Shown here: positions 1-7,535 of the stretch, piece after piece
Layout of the letters: every line of letters starts with the position of its first letter
How positions within the stretch are numbered: position 1 is the stretch's first letter
Assembly: GCA_003648395.1 (NCBI GenBank)
Contig: QMPB01000073.1
Span: 1-12,747, forward strand
DNA from: Bacteroidota bacterium
GTDB lineage: Bacteria > Bacteroidota > Bacteroidia > Bacteroidales > UBA1556
Length of the DNA: 12,747 nt
Direction of reading: 5' to 3'
Position numbers and translations under genes: made by a program
Notes under the pieces: generated by a model
Database searches by the model: none
What the model was told of the DNA's origin: nothing
Seen by the model: the letters and a program-made list of their open reading frames with translations, nothing else

Positions 1-125
1 AATTTTAAAAAACGTAATCCGTAATCAGTGGGTCAGTAATTTGTAATAGTAATGTTGACTGCTAATTACAGAATAAGGTTTACCGATTACTGATTAAAAT
101 ATAGTTCAAATAACTGTATTACTAC
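1..125. repeat. Degenerate GTAAT-rich non-coding repeat
   Basis: The pentamer GTAAT occurs at 14, 21, 36, 43 and 49, and its complement ATTAC at 65, 86 and about 118. TAATCAGT (22-29) and ACTGATTA (89-96) form an inverted pair about 60 bases apart. No open frame of note crosses the stretch. It lies downstream of the minus-strand gene that ends at 153, so it is a 3' intergenic region. The wide spacing argues against a simple terminator. Its function is unknown. Confidence 0.4.
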
Positions 126-152
126 CCACACGAAACTATGTAGAATCAGGTA

Positions 153-395
153 TTATTTATTTAGCTCTATAAATCCATTTATAATGGGATTAGCTTTATC
201 CATATCAATTTCTTGAATAAATAAATCAACTGAAGAATGAGTTCCTGAGGAGAATCCAGCAATGATTCCTGAATTGTAATCATTTTTTATCATTGCAACA
301 ATTTCTATTTTTTCCAATTCATCCTTTAATAATTTTACAGAGATTTCTGTCCCAGTGTATACTCTAATCAAATTGTCTTTGTCTTTCATAAGCAT
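153..395 (-). CDS. DUF2007-like small protein (putative signal-transducing domain)
   Basis: This 80-residue protein has no signal peptide or membrane segment and is probably cytoplasmic. The order of elements fits the small DUF2007 fold: an N-terminal strand (LIRVYTGTE), a helix (SVKLLKDELEKIEI), a middle loop with a strand (VAMIKNDYNSG), then VDLFIQEIDMDKANPIINGF, which matches the family's closing 'strand, E-D, helix' pattern. Members are often called putative signal-transducing proteins, but no biochemical role is firmly known. Two ATG codons lie close together (residues 1 and 3), and without a ribosome-binding motif either could be the start. The gene stands alone on the minus strand. The assignment rests on pattern recognition alone; the exact family is likely but not certain. 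Confidence 0.7.
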   Translation of the reverse strand: MLMKDKDNLIRVYTGTEISVKLLKDELEKIEIVAMIKNDYNSGIIAGFSSGTHSSVDLFIQEIDMDKANPIINGFIELNK

Positions 396-756
396 GGGTT
401 TTTAGTATATTTAGTGCATCAGCATGGTGGCATCTTTGTGCTAATTATTTGATAATTTCTGAACTATGGACAATAATATTAACTCTTTTGAGAAATGTGA
501 GTTTTGCATTAACCCCCATATCTATTAGTACTATAGCCCTAAAATGGCAAAATGGTTTTTGCGTGCTTCAAAGGTAATCAATATTTTATTGCAGTAGGCT
601 TTAGAGGTAATTTAAATTAATTAAAATAGGCTCCTGCTATTTGCTCCAATCCATCAGAGGAATATTATTAGAATAGAGTATTGAAACTGTGATAAATAAT
701 TCAGCAGTAGGGCAACTTATTTTACAAAATGCTTATGTATTAATAGTAGTTTTTAT
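396..756. other. 361-base intergenic gap without a convincing gene
   Basis: This is the stretch between the start of the DUF2007-like gene and the stop of the acetyltransferase gene, both on the minus strand. Only very short frames occur, for example a 17-codon plus-strand frame from the ATG at 544. None has recognisable protein character. An AT-only patch lies near 609-626. I see no clear terminator hairpin and no exact TAnnTTTG promoter before the DUF2007 gene. The gap presumably holds the 3' end of the upstream operon and that gene's promoter. Confidence 0.5.
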
Positions 757-1269
757 TTATTTCCATTCAGATTTTATTATGGACATAATTATTTTATCGT
801 GATATTCATTATCTCTAAAACAGGCCTGTCTTAATTTCCCTTCCAATTTAAATCCAGCATTTTTATATGCTTTTATTCCACCAATATTTGGTTCAGAAAC
901 AGTTAAGGAAATCCTATTTAATTTATATTCTAAAAATCCTATTTTTAATACTTGTTCAGTAACTATTGTTCCAATTCCTTTTCCCCACATTCTTTTTTCT
1001 CCAATAAAAATATAAAATTCCCCAGATTTGTTGGTTTTGGAAATATCACATATTCCTGAATAGCCAATTAGTTCTCCACTTGTCTTTAAGAATATACCAT
1101 AATTGGCAATATTAGTATTTTCAACTAATGTAATAAACCACTTCTTAATCTTGGTTTTTGTGCCGATATTTTGAAATAATGATAATGAGTATTTTATAAC
1201 TTCATCATCATTTATCCATTTATAGAAAGGTGAAACATCGTTTCTTTTAAGTGGTCTTAGCTCTATCAT
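757..1269 (-). CDS. GNAT family N-acetyltransferase, RimJ/RimL-like
   Basis: This is a predicted cytoplasmic acetyl-CoA-dependent N-acetyltransferase of 170 residues, the usual size for the RimJ/RimL (Acetyltransf_3) branch. It opens with the typical MIELRPLKRNDVSPFYKWIND. The acetyl-CoA pyrophosphate-binding motif A is visible as RMWGKGIGT followed by a helix. The late motif NRISLTVSEPNIGGIKAYKNAGF-type ending (split here as SEPNIGGIKAYKNAGF, then LEGKLRQACFRDNEYHD) is characteristic of the branch. Substrates range from ribosomal-protein N-termini to small molecules and cannot be read from sequence. I chose the ATG at 1269, not an upstream ATG at 1329. The latter would add 20 residues without domain character and overlap the preceding gene by 44 bases, whereas 1269 leaves a 16-base gap. 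That spacing suggests co-transcription with the lipoprotein gene. Confidence 0.88.
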   Translation of the reverse strand: MIELRPLKRNDVSPFYKWINDDEVIKYSLSLFQNIGTKTKIKKWFITLVENTNIANYGIFLKTSGELIGYSGICDISKTNKSGEFYIFIGEKRMWGKGIGTIVTEQVLKIGFLEYKLNRISLTVSEPNIGGIKAYKNAGFKLEGKLRQACFRDNEYHDKIIMSIIKSEWK

Positions 1270-1285
1270 TATATTTATTAATAAT

Positions 1286-2008
1286 CTATGGGGTTTGTTT
1301 TTTAACTTTCCCCCCTGATGACTTATCAACTTCTAATTTATTAGGATTGCCCCAATATTTAATTTTAGAACCACTACTAGCTGTTGCATTTAAACTTACA
1401 GCAACATATACATCAATATCAGATCCGCTAGATGCTTTTGCTTCAACTTTTTGTGATACTAATTTCTCGGCCTCTATATCAGAGCCAGAACTAGCATTAG
1501 CAATGAATAAATCTGCTGTTCCAATTAGGTTAATATCCCCACTACTATTTGCTTTACATTGAATCTTATTGGCTATTATATTGAGATCTATTTCCCCGCT
1601 ACTAGAGCTTGAAATAGTTATATCTTGTACAGTTAATTGATTTTGACTTATAATTTCCCCATCACTAGAGCTTGTTAGCTTTGTTATTAATGGCATTGAC
1701 AAATGTACAATAGACCTTCTACGTCTGCCAACATCCTCTGAGAAATATATCTTTAAAATATTATTCTCAACTTTTGTTATCAGTAAATCGTGAAGATTTT
1801 CATCTAATTCAAGCTCCAAAGAACTATTTGGATCTTGAGTTAGATATACGTTAATCCCTTGACTAACTTCTATTTCTGTAAAATTGGAGCTAATTTCTCT
1901 TTTCTGATTTTTAACCTTTTGATTGCCTTCGATACTGTCTCCAATATCACAAGAAACTGTGACTAACAGAATGGTAATTACTAAAAATAATCCTTTAAGT
2001 GTTTTCAT
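1286..2008 (-). CDS. Lipoprotein with head-GIN / DUF2807 beta-solenoid domain
   Basis: This 240-residue protein is predicted to be exported and lipid-anchored. The N-terminus MKTLKGLFLVITILLVTVSC is a signal peptide ending in a relaxed lipobox with Cys20, followed by Asp21. The rest fits DUF2807, called the 'putative auto-transporter adhesin, head GIN domain', which is common in Bacteroidota surface and envelope proteins. Its start (REISSNFTEIEVSQGINVYL) is the standard domain opening. The C-terminal half has seven S-S-x-G type turns spaced 18 to 21 residues apart, as expected of a right-handed beta-solenoid. A longer in-frame ORF begins at 2074, but that start puts 22 extra residues before a perfect signal peptide, so I take the ATG at 2008. 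The acetyltransferase gene follows after 16 bases. The adhesin label is inherited from the family name; the real role is unknown. Confidence 0.88.
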   Translation of the reverse strand: MKTLKGLFLVITILLVTVSCDIGDSIEGNQKVKNQKREISSNFTEIEVSQGINVYLTQDPNSSLELELDENLHDLLITKVENNILKIYFSEDVGRRRRSIVHLSMPLITKLTSSSDGEIISQNQLTVQDITISSSSSGEIDLNIIANKIQCKANSSGDINLIGTADLFIANASSGSDIEAEKLVSQKVEAKASSGSDIDVYVAVSLNATASSGSKIKYWGNPNKLEVDKSSGGKVKKQTP

Positions 2009-2073
2009 AGTTATTTTTTTATTAAAAAGCGAATGTGTTTTTATATATAATTGAGGTTTTTGTATGAAAACCA

Positions 2074-2094
2074 ACGTATAGCGGTATACTACGT
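2074..2094. repeat. Short palindrome, relatively GC-rich
   Basis: GTATA (2076-2080) and TATAC (2085-2089) flank a GCGG loop. An overlapping alternative pairs ACGTA (2074-2078) with TACGT (2090-2094). The patch, with the following GCCGTC, is richer in GC than the surrounding DNA. It could be a copy of a dispersed intergenic repeat or a binding site. One copy only is seen in this window. Confidence 0.4.
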
Positions 2095-2204
2095 GCCGTC
2101 TTTATTATAGTAATTTTCAATGTTTTCGATAAGCTAAATTAACAAAAATAATTTCTCGTACTACATTGATTTAGGCATGGAGTATATCGCTCTTTATGTT
2201 CAGT

Positions 2205-2230
2205 TCTTACTCCCAATTCTTATAGTAAGA
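2205..2230. repeat. 7-bp inverted repeat (possible hairpin)
   Basis: TCTTACT (2205-2211) and AGTAAGA (2224-2230) are perfect inverted copies separated by 12 bases. No T-tract follows on either strand, so it is not a standard terminator. It lies about 235 bases upstream of the PNGase F-like start. It could be an operator, or chance in AT-rich DNA. Confidence 0.25.
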
Positions 2231-2401
2231 CGGAGTTCAGAATAAAACGCCTTTATTTATCATAAGTTTTAAAGTTTAATTATGATCTTATATCTTGGGA
2301 TATGGAGCGTTATTATTAATGGCAAGATGGATTAATAGGTATAGTGTATTTGATTTTTGTTAGAAAAGGAAACAGGGATCTGCTTAGGTTCTTAATAAAG
2401 C

Positions 2402-2431
2402 TTGTAATTCTGTCTAATTTTATTAAATTTG
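2402..2431 (+). promoter_or_regulatory. Bacteroidota-type promoter for the PNGase F-like gene
   Basis: TTG at 2402-2404 and TAAATTTG at 2424-2431 are separated by 19 bases. This matches the phylum's sigma-ABfr consensus (TTTG or TTG near -33, TAnnTTTG near -7). It lies 32 bases before the ATG at 2464 and inside the longer open frame that begins at 2344, which supports 2464 as the true start. Confidence 0.6.
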
Positions 2432-2463
2432 CCTTCAAATCCAACACCTACAAAACACACATT

Positions 2464-5400
2464 ATGAAAACCATTACTCTATCAATACTTATCGTATTAT
2501 TCTCTTTATTATTAAAGGCTCAGAGCCCTGGCGATACTATTCTTATCCATTCTTTTAATTATAATCAAACCTATGGCCATGTTTGGGACGGAACTATTCG
2601 CGATACTGCTATTATGTTTCCTACTAATTCATCCATTAGTTACGAAAAAGTACTTATGTATTACAGCATAAGATGTAAAGATGCTTTGGTTTCGCCTCCT
2701 ATTTCTGGACAAACAAATAAAGGCTGCGGTGAGTGGGATTATAGTTGTAATACATATATCCATGATTCAACAAGGGTAGATTCATTTTACTCTAAGCATA
2801 CTAATTTTAGCATCTCCAATTTTAGTGGATTATCTTTCGATTATGTTGTAAATCCAATGAATTCATATTATCAGTATATTCAAAAGGATGCTGTGGTAAA
2901 TGGTATTCCTGTTGATACTCAGTCTACGGTGGGTAGTGGAGCAGCTTCAAATGTAGAGCTTATTGCCAGTGGTACTTATAATGCTAAGCGTCAATATTTG
3001 TTTAGCGTGGCAGAACTACTAGCTGCAGGAGCAAGTGTAGGAAATATTGATGGTATTTCGCTGAACTCATTGAGTGGAAGTGCTGACGCAAGATTTTTTA
3101 AGCTATCAGTAAAGCAAACAACAGATACTATTATAGATATAGAAAACCCGAATAATACAGGTTTTACAGAAGTGTATTTTCATAATACTAATCTGCAAAG
3201 TGGGATTAATACACTACAATTTTATACTCCTTTTGCATGGGATGGTGTGTCAAATATTATTGTAGAATACAGCTATTATAATACTCAAGCTGCTACTAGT
3301 ATTTCTTTTGAGGGCAGTAGCTTATCGCAGAATATGGGAATGCTAAGTGCCGACGATAATTCCTTTACTTTTAATGGAGTGAATTATATAGAAACTGATA
3401 ACTATAAAGGAATAGCTGGAACAACATCACGCACTGTTGAAGCTTGGATTAAGACTAGTATTGCTGATAAGGAAATAGTTAGTTGGGGAAATAATCAGGG
3501 AGGCAAAAAATGGGTTTTTAGATTGAATGGAAATGGAGCTTTACGTGTTGAGGTTAATGGTGGATATACTTATGGGTCTACTATTTTGCACGATAATCAA
3601 TGGCATCATGTAGCATGTACTTTTCAGGGCAATGATGTAAATGATATTAAGTTATATGTAGATGGCGTAATGGAAACAGGTTTAACCATTGCAAATACTA
3701 CTATAAATACTGATACTGCTGGAGGAATTAATCTTAGAATAAGCCGTGGTATTAATAATCGTTATTGGGATGGATTGATTGATGAAGTTCGTTTTTGGGA
3801 TGTGGAACTAACAGAAAGTGAAATTCATAAATGGATGTATGCTTCTTTAGATAGTTCTCATCCTCAATATTCTAACTTACAACTATATTATGATTTTGAT
3901 AATTTACAGAATGGTAATATTATTGATAAAAGTGGAAATAATAGAAATGCACATACAATTGATGGTGGAGGCCTGAATCCTTTTAAAGGTTTTGAATTGT
4001 TTAAATCTTGGGAATCAACCTTAGAGCGTCCAAATACAACATTTTTGCAGGGCAATTATTCTCTTACAATTACTAACGATACAATATTGGATACTGTGCA
4101 ATTGGCACCACATAATGTAAAAGAATATCAGGTTGTTAATAATTATGCGACAATATATTCCGATGAAATTGTACAAATATTAGACACAAGCTTATGGCAG
4201 GCAGCTAATGAAATTACTTATGATGCAATTACTGGTGCAGTATTAAATACACAGAGCATTACTGCTGATGGTACCTTAAGCATTATGGATTTAGTATATA
4301 CGCGTCGTGCACCAATGAAATTTGAGATAATGTCGTTTGTAACACCTTATGGAATTAATTTAGACCTAGGCCAAGATGGCAAAACTTTCACTTTTGATGT
4401 TACGGATTTTATGCCAATGCTTAAAGGTGATAAACGTATGACTGTAGAAGGTGGCGGACAGTGGCAAGAGGATATGGATATTACTTTTGCTTTTATAGTA
4501 GGAACACCACCACGTGATGTGCTAAATATTCAACAATTATGGCCGGTTAGCTCAAAATCTAATGCAGATATATTAAGTGATAAAGCTTTTGAGCCTCGCG
4601 ATTTAATGCTTGATGCTAATGCCAAGTTCTTTAAAATTAGAAGTTCCATAACTGGTCACGGGCAAGAAGGGGAGTTTATTGCTCGTAATCATCATTTAAA
4701 TATTGCTGGAGGAAGCAATGAGTTTTCATGGCAGGTGTGGAAAGATGACTGTGCTACAAATCCAATTTATCCTCAGGGTGGAACATGGATTTATGATCGT
4801 GCAGGCTGGTGTCCGGGTGCTGCAACTAATATTGAGCAGAGTGATATTACGCAGTACGTAACTCCTGGTCAGATTGCAAATATTGATTATGGAATGGCGA
4901 ATGCTTCAGGAACTTCCAAGTATTGGGTTAATAATCAATTGGTAACATATGGAGATAATAATTTTACTTTGGATGCTGCAGTTGTAGATATTTTGACTCC
5001 AACTAGTAAAGTAGAACACGCTAGAGAGAACTATATTTGCTCTTCGCCAACTATTATGATTAAGAATACTGGTGCTACAGCTCTTACATCTTTAGTGGTT
5101 GAGTATTGGGTAAATAATGCTAGCAATAGACAATCCTTTACATGGAATGGGTTATTAACTTTTGACGAAACAACAGAAGTTAGTCTGCCTGCTAATGATG
5201 GCTTATGGAGTAGTTTACATCCTTCTGGAAATAAATTTCATGTGGAGATCAAAAGCCCCAATGGAGGCAATGATGAATACTTATTTAATAATACTTATAA
5301 TTCTAAATTTGAGATTCCTGATGTATTGCCTGATGAGTTTATAATTCAATTTCGTACCAATTATGCAGGAAACGAAACTTCCTACCGTATTTCAAATTCT

Positions 5401-5913
5401 ACGGGTGTAGTTTTTGAAAAAAATAATCTTACAGCAACTACTTATTATCGTGATACTGTGCATTTAGGTGTGGGTTGTTATAAAATGGAAATTATAGATA
5501 CTGATGGTGATGGGCTTAAGTTTTTTGCAAATAATGATGGTTCTGGTTTTATAAGATTACGCTCGCTTAGTAATGCTACTTTAATGAATTTTCAGCCTGA
5601 TTTTGGTTCTTCCTTAATATATAATTTCACTGTGAATTATCCACTGAGCTATGAGCAAATGTACGCAATGACTAAAACTGCTGAAGTTTATCCAAATCCT
5701 AATAATGGGAGTTTTAATATCAAATTTGGAGATATAACTCCCAATAAAATTATTGTTTCGGATATGTTAGGAAAGCTTGTTTATGAAAAGAATATTGCTA
5801 ATAATTATGATAGGACTTTAAAAATTGACTTATTGGATGGCGCTAAGGGCGTTTATATAGTTCAGCTACAATTTGATGGTAAAGTGGAGCAATATAAAAT
5901 TATTATAGATTAA
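2464..5913 (+). CDS. Secreted PNGase F-like amidase with inserted LamG module and T9SS tail
   Basis: This 1149-residue protein probably cleaves glycans from asparagine side chains outside the cell. A signal peptide (residues 1-19, ending LLLKAQ) opens it. The PNGase F N-domain begins with GHVWDGTIRDT-like sequence and KVLMYYSIRC, then CGEWDY (88-93). Asp92 aligns with catalytic Asp60 of the Elizabethkingia enzyme (CDEWD). The N-domain appears to resume only near 625 (FTFDVTDF 642-649; Glu662 near the Glu118 position). The C-domain follows: GHGQEGEF (732-738), where Glu737 matches Glu206, and DRAGWCPG (778-785), nearly identical to the reference. The intervening stretch carries a beta-rich region (about 100-295) and a LamG/concanavalin-like domain (about 295-505, DGLIDEVRFWD). 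Near 870-950 is a CARDB-like region. Near 955-1055 is a domain with CYKMEIIDTDGDGL (from 1005), as in other T9SS proteins. Residues 1074-1149 (EVYPNPNNGSF) are a type A Por sorting tail. Residue matches come from recalled reference sequence. Confidence 0.9.
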   Translation: MKTITLSILIVLFSLLLKAQSPGDTILIHSFNYNQTYGHVWDGTIRDTAIMFPTNSSISYEKVLMYYSIRCKDALVSPPISGQTNKGCGEWDYSCNTYIHDSTRVDSFYSKHTNFSISNFSGLSFDYVVNPMNSYYQYIQKDAVVNGIPVDTQSTVGSGAASNVELIASGTYNAKRQYLFSVAELLAAGASVGNIDGISLNSLSGSADARFFKLSVKQTTDTIIDIENPNNTGFTEVYFHNTNLQSGINTLQFYTPFAWDGVSNIIVEYSYYNTQAATSISFEGSSLSQNMGMLSADDNSFTFNGVNYIETDNYKGIAGTTSRTVEAWIKTSIADKEIVSWGNNQGGKKWVFRLNGNGALRVEVNGGYTYGSTILHDNQWHHVACTFQGNDVNDIKLYVDGVMETGLTIANTTINTDTAGGINLRISRGINNRYWDGLIDEVRFWDVELTESEIHKWMYASLDSSHPQYSNLQLYYDFDNLQNGNIIDKSGNNRNAHTIDGGGLNPFKGFELFKSWESTLERPNTTFLQGNYSLTITNDTILDTVQLAPHNVKEYQVVNNYATIYSDEIVQILDTSLWQAANEITYDAITGAVLNTQSITADGTLSIMDLVYTRRAPMKFEIMSFVTPYGINLDLGQDGKTFTFDVTDFMPMLKGDKRMTVEGGGQWQEDMDITFAFIVGTPPRDVLNIQQLWPVSSKSNADILSDKAFEPRDLMLDANAKFFKIRSSITGHGQEGEFIARNHHLNIAGGSNEFSWQVWKDDCATNPIYPQGGTWIYDRAGWCPGAATNIEQSDITQYVTPGQIANIDYGMANASGTSKYWVNNQLVTYGDNNFTLDAAVVDILTPTSKVEHARENYICSSPTIMIKNTGATALTSLVVEYWVNNASNRQSFTWNGLLTFDETTEVSLPANDGLWSSLHPSGNKFHVEIKSPNGGNDEYLFNNTYNSKFEIPDVLPDEFIIQFRTNYAGNETSYRISNSTGVVFEKNNLTATTYYRDTVHLGVGCYKMEIIDTDGDGLKFFANNDGSGFIRLRSLSNATLMNFQPDFGSSLIYNFTVNYPLSYEQMYAMTKTAEVYPNPNNGSFNIKFGDITPNKIIVSDMLGKLVYEKNIANNYDRTLKIDLLDGAKGVYIVQLQFDGKVEQYKIIID

Positions 5914-5964
5914 TTGCATACTTCTGCATTAGAGATTTATTATTATAAAAAACATACTAGTGTA

Positions 5965-5995
5965 GCTTGCCTTATTTGGAGGAAATCCGGCAGGT
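5965..5995. terminator. Imperfect hairpin between convergent genes
   Basis: TGCC (5968-5971) pairs with GGCA (5989-5992), and ATTT (5974-5977) with AAAT (5983-5986), around a GGAGG loop with a TT/CC internal mismatch. Two or three further outer pairs (one or two of them G-U) extend the stem. No T-tract follows. It sits 50 bases after the PNGase stop and before the convergent rsmG stop, where a terminator for either is expected. I rate it only as a possible transcript-end structure. Confidence 0.3.
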
Positions 5996-6020
5996 AAGTT
6001 AGAGTCAGGATGTAGAAAAT

Positions 6021-6054
6021 AATTCGTACGAATTCAAGTATTTCGATAGCTATC
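6021..6054. repeat. Two perfect palindromes in the convergent gap
   Basis: AATTCGTACGAATT (6021-6034) is a perfect 14-base palindrome. GATAGCTATC (6045-6054) is a perfect 10-base one, 10 bases further on. Both lie between convergent gene ends. They could be protein-binding sites, remnants of mobile-element ends, or short hairpins. No function can be assigned. Confidence 0.4.
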
Positions 6055-6101
6055 TTAACGCAGATTATTAGATAAAATATTAGAAAAAATTCTGTTATTA
6101 T

Positions 6102-6722
6102 TTAAGCGTTAATATGAACAATATATTTAGTTTCGAAGAACTCTTCAGAATAAAATTTATCTATAGCAAATACTTGATTTTTTCTTTTTAGTTTTTCCAA
6201 TTCATTTCTAAAATCACCTCCTTTAAGGTAAATAATGCCATTTGGTAATTTATTAAAACCTTTCTTTCGGATTTTATTTTTTGTCCATGGCAGAAATTTT
6301 GGTAATGCAGTTACAGCCCTGCTTACAACAAAATCGTAGCTTTTATTGATATTCTCGGCACGAGTTTTTTCAGCTTTCACATTTTTAAGGTCAAGGGCGT
6401 CTACTACTGCCTGTACTACTTTTATTTTCTTTCCAATGGAATCAACAAGGTGAAACTCACATTTAGGAAATATTATTGCCAAAGGAATTCCCGGAAACCC
6501 ACCACCAGTTCCAATATCAAGAATTTCGGTGCCATTATCAAATTTAATAAGCTTTGCTATTGCCAATGAATGTAGTATATGTCGCTCCACAAAATGCTCC
6601 ATATCCTTACGCGATATCACATTTATTTGTGCATTCCATTCTTCGTAAAGTGCTGGCAATTGACTCAGTTTATTTAGCTGATTATCACTTAGTTTAGGGA
6701 AATACTTCTTTATTCTATCCAT
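6102..6722 (-). CDS. rsmG: 16S rRNA (guanine-527-N7)-methyltransferase RsmG
   Basis: RsmG (GidB) transfers a methyl group from S-adenosylmethionine to N7 of G527 in 16S rRNA, in the cytoplasm, on the small subunit. Loss of this enzyme is known in other bacteria to give low-level streptomycin resistance. The 206-residue length equals that of the E. coli enzyme. Visible family marks are YEEWNAQINVISRKD (26-40), the RHILHSL segment (47-53), the SAM-binding motif ILDIGTGGGFPGIPLAI (67-83), and YDFVVSRAVTALPKFLPW (about 129-146) with the typical SRAV. The start ATG at 6722 lies 9 bases after the stop of the alpha/beta hydrolase gene, so the two are probably co-transcribed, with rsmG second. The 3' end faces the PNGase F-like gene across 188 bases. 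Confidence 0.96.
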   Translation of the reverse strand: MDRIKKYFPKLSDNQLNKLSQLPALYEEWNAQINVISRKDMEHFVERHILHSLAIAKLIKFDNGTEILDIGTGGGFPGIPLAIIFPKCEFHLVDSIGKKIKVVQAVVDALDLKNVKAEKTRAENINKSYDFVVSRAVTALPKFLPWTKNKIRKKGFNKLPNGIIYLKGGDFRNELEKLKRKNQVFAIDKFYSEEFFETKYIVHINA

Positions 6723-6731
6723 GGCTATTTC

Positions 6732-7508
6732 TTAAATTCTATTAATAAAATCTTCAGTAAGATTTATTATCTTTTCTTGCTGCTCAAGATGTGGTATATG
6801 ACCACAATCTTCTATTTTTTCTACTTGTATAATATTACTTTTTACTTCTTTAGCAACATTATCAATTTGTGCAAAAGTACCAAAATCATCCTTATAGCCT
6901 TGAATTAATAATAGGGGAAGTGTTATTTTATTAAGTTTTTGCCTAGCATCCCAGTCAATATCCTTTGCAGCAAGCCAATGTGCAGTCCATTTATCAATAA
7001 GCTCAGTAGCTCTCCCTTGGTGATATTTGTTCAGAATCTGAATTACGGCATCATTTTTTAATAGTTCTCGAGCTTTCCTAATACCAATTAATGAATAATT
7101 CTCAAAAAAGATATGTGGAGCCTCTACTATCACTGCCTTCATTTTTGCCATGGCTGCAGAAGCATGGATTAAGGCAATAGTGCCACCGTCGCTATGTCCA
7201 AAAAGTATGATGCTATTTGAAATCCCTAACTTTTTTATTAATGCAGGAAGCATAACTAAAGCTTCATTATGTAGAAACTGTGATTTTATAATTCCATCAG
7301 TCCAAAAATCTGATTGCCCATAGCCAATGCGTTCATAAACTAATACAGGAAGTTTTAGCTTATTGCTAATTGTACTGGGAAAGTTTTTCCACTGCGGAAT
7401 GCTTCCTAAACCTTCATGAAGCAATACTATTATATCTCGTCCTTCAGAAATCCATTCCTCATTTATGAGCTTATAATTTATATTGAATCCTTTAATTTGT
7501 GTTTTCAC
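6732..7508 (-). CDS. Alpha/beta hydrolase
   Basis: This is a cytoplasmic serine hydrolase of the alpha/beta fold, 258 residues, with no signal peptide. The oxyanion-hole segment LLHEGLGS (29-36) replaces the common HGxG with HEGLG. The nucleophile elbow is FGHSDGG with Ser106. The acid is probably Asp207 (IQGYKDDFG), and the base is His237 (DCGHIPHLE). All three triad members are present in the right order and spacing, so it should be active. A cap of helices lies at about 130-195. The substrate is unknown; the family includes esterases, lactonases and C-C hydrolases. The start is GTG at 7508, which immediately precedes KTQIKGFNINY, a normal first strand. rsmG follows after 9 bases. A strong terminator (7538-7572) separates it from the gene upstream, leaving only about 30 bases for its own promoter. 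Confidence 0.9.
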   Translation of the reverse strand: MKTQIKGFNINYKLINEEWISEGRDIIVLLHEGLGSIPQWKNFPSTISNKLKLPVLVYERIGYGQSDFWTDGIIKSQFLHNEALVMLPALIKKLGISNSIILFGHSDGGTIALIHASAAMAKMKAVIVEAPHIFFENYSLIGIRKARELLKNDAVIQILNKYHQGRATELIDKWTAHWLAAKDIDWDARQKLNKITLPLLLIQGYKDDFGTFAQIDNVAKEVKSNIIQVEKIEDCGHIPHLEQQEKIINLTEDFINRI

Positions 7509-7535
7509 TTTGCAAAAATCGATTAATAAATTAGT

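Larger units (their letters stand above)
2009..2463. other. 455-base divergent intergenic region
   Basis: This region lies between the minus-strand GIN lipoprotein and the plus-strand PNGase F-like gene, so it must carry promoters for both. It contains a palindrome near 2074-2094, a hairpin at 2205-2230 and a promoter at 2402-2431 (listed separately). A plus-strand frame is open from 2344 into the PNGase gene, but its first 40 codons lack protein character and precede a normal signal peptide. I see no other gene. A promoter for the lipoprotein is not obvious: no exact TAnnTTTG was found on the minus strand. Confidence 0.5.

Noticed and set aside
544..597. Short plus-strand frame (MAKWFLRASKVINILLQ)
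   Set aside because: It is 17 codons long with no family likeness and no promoter or leader support.
1251..1562. Plus-strand open frame of 103 codons
   Set aside because: It is antisense to the GIN lipoprotein and acetyltransferase; its residues simply mirror the repetitive Ser-rich codons.
2074..2100. Integron attC-like site
   Set aside because: It has a palindromic look, but no paired R/L boxes of the right spacing, no cassette structure and no integrase.
2344..2463. 40-residue N-terminal extension of the PNGase F-like protein
   Set aside because: It precedes a clean signal peptide and contains the gene's own promoter elements.
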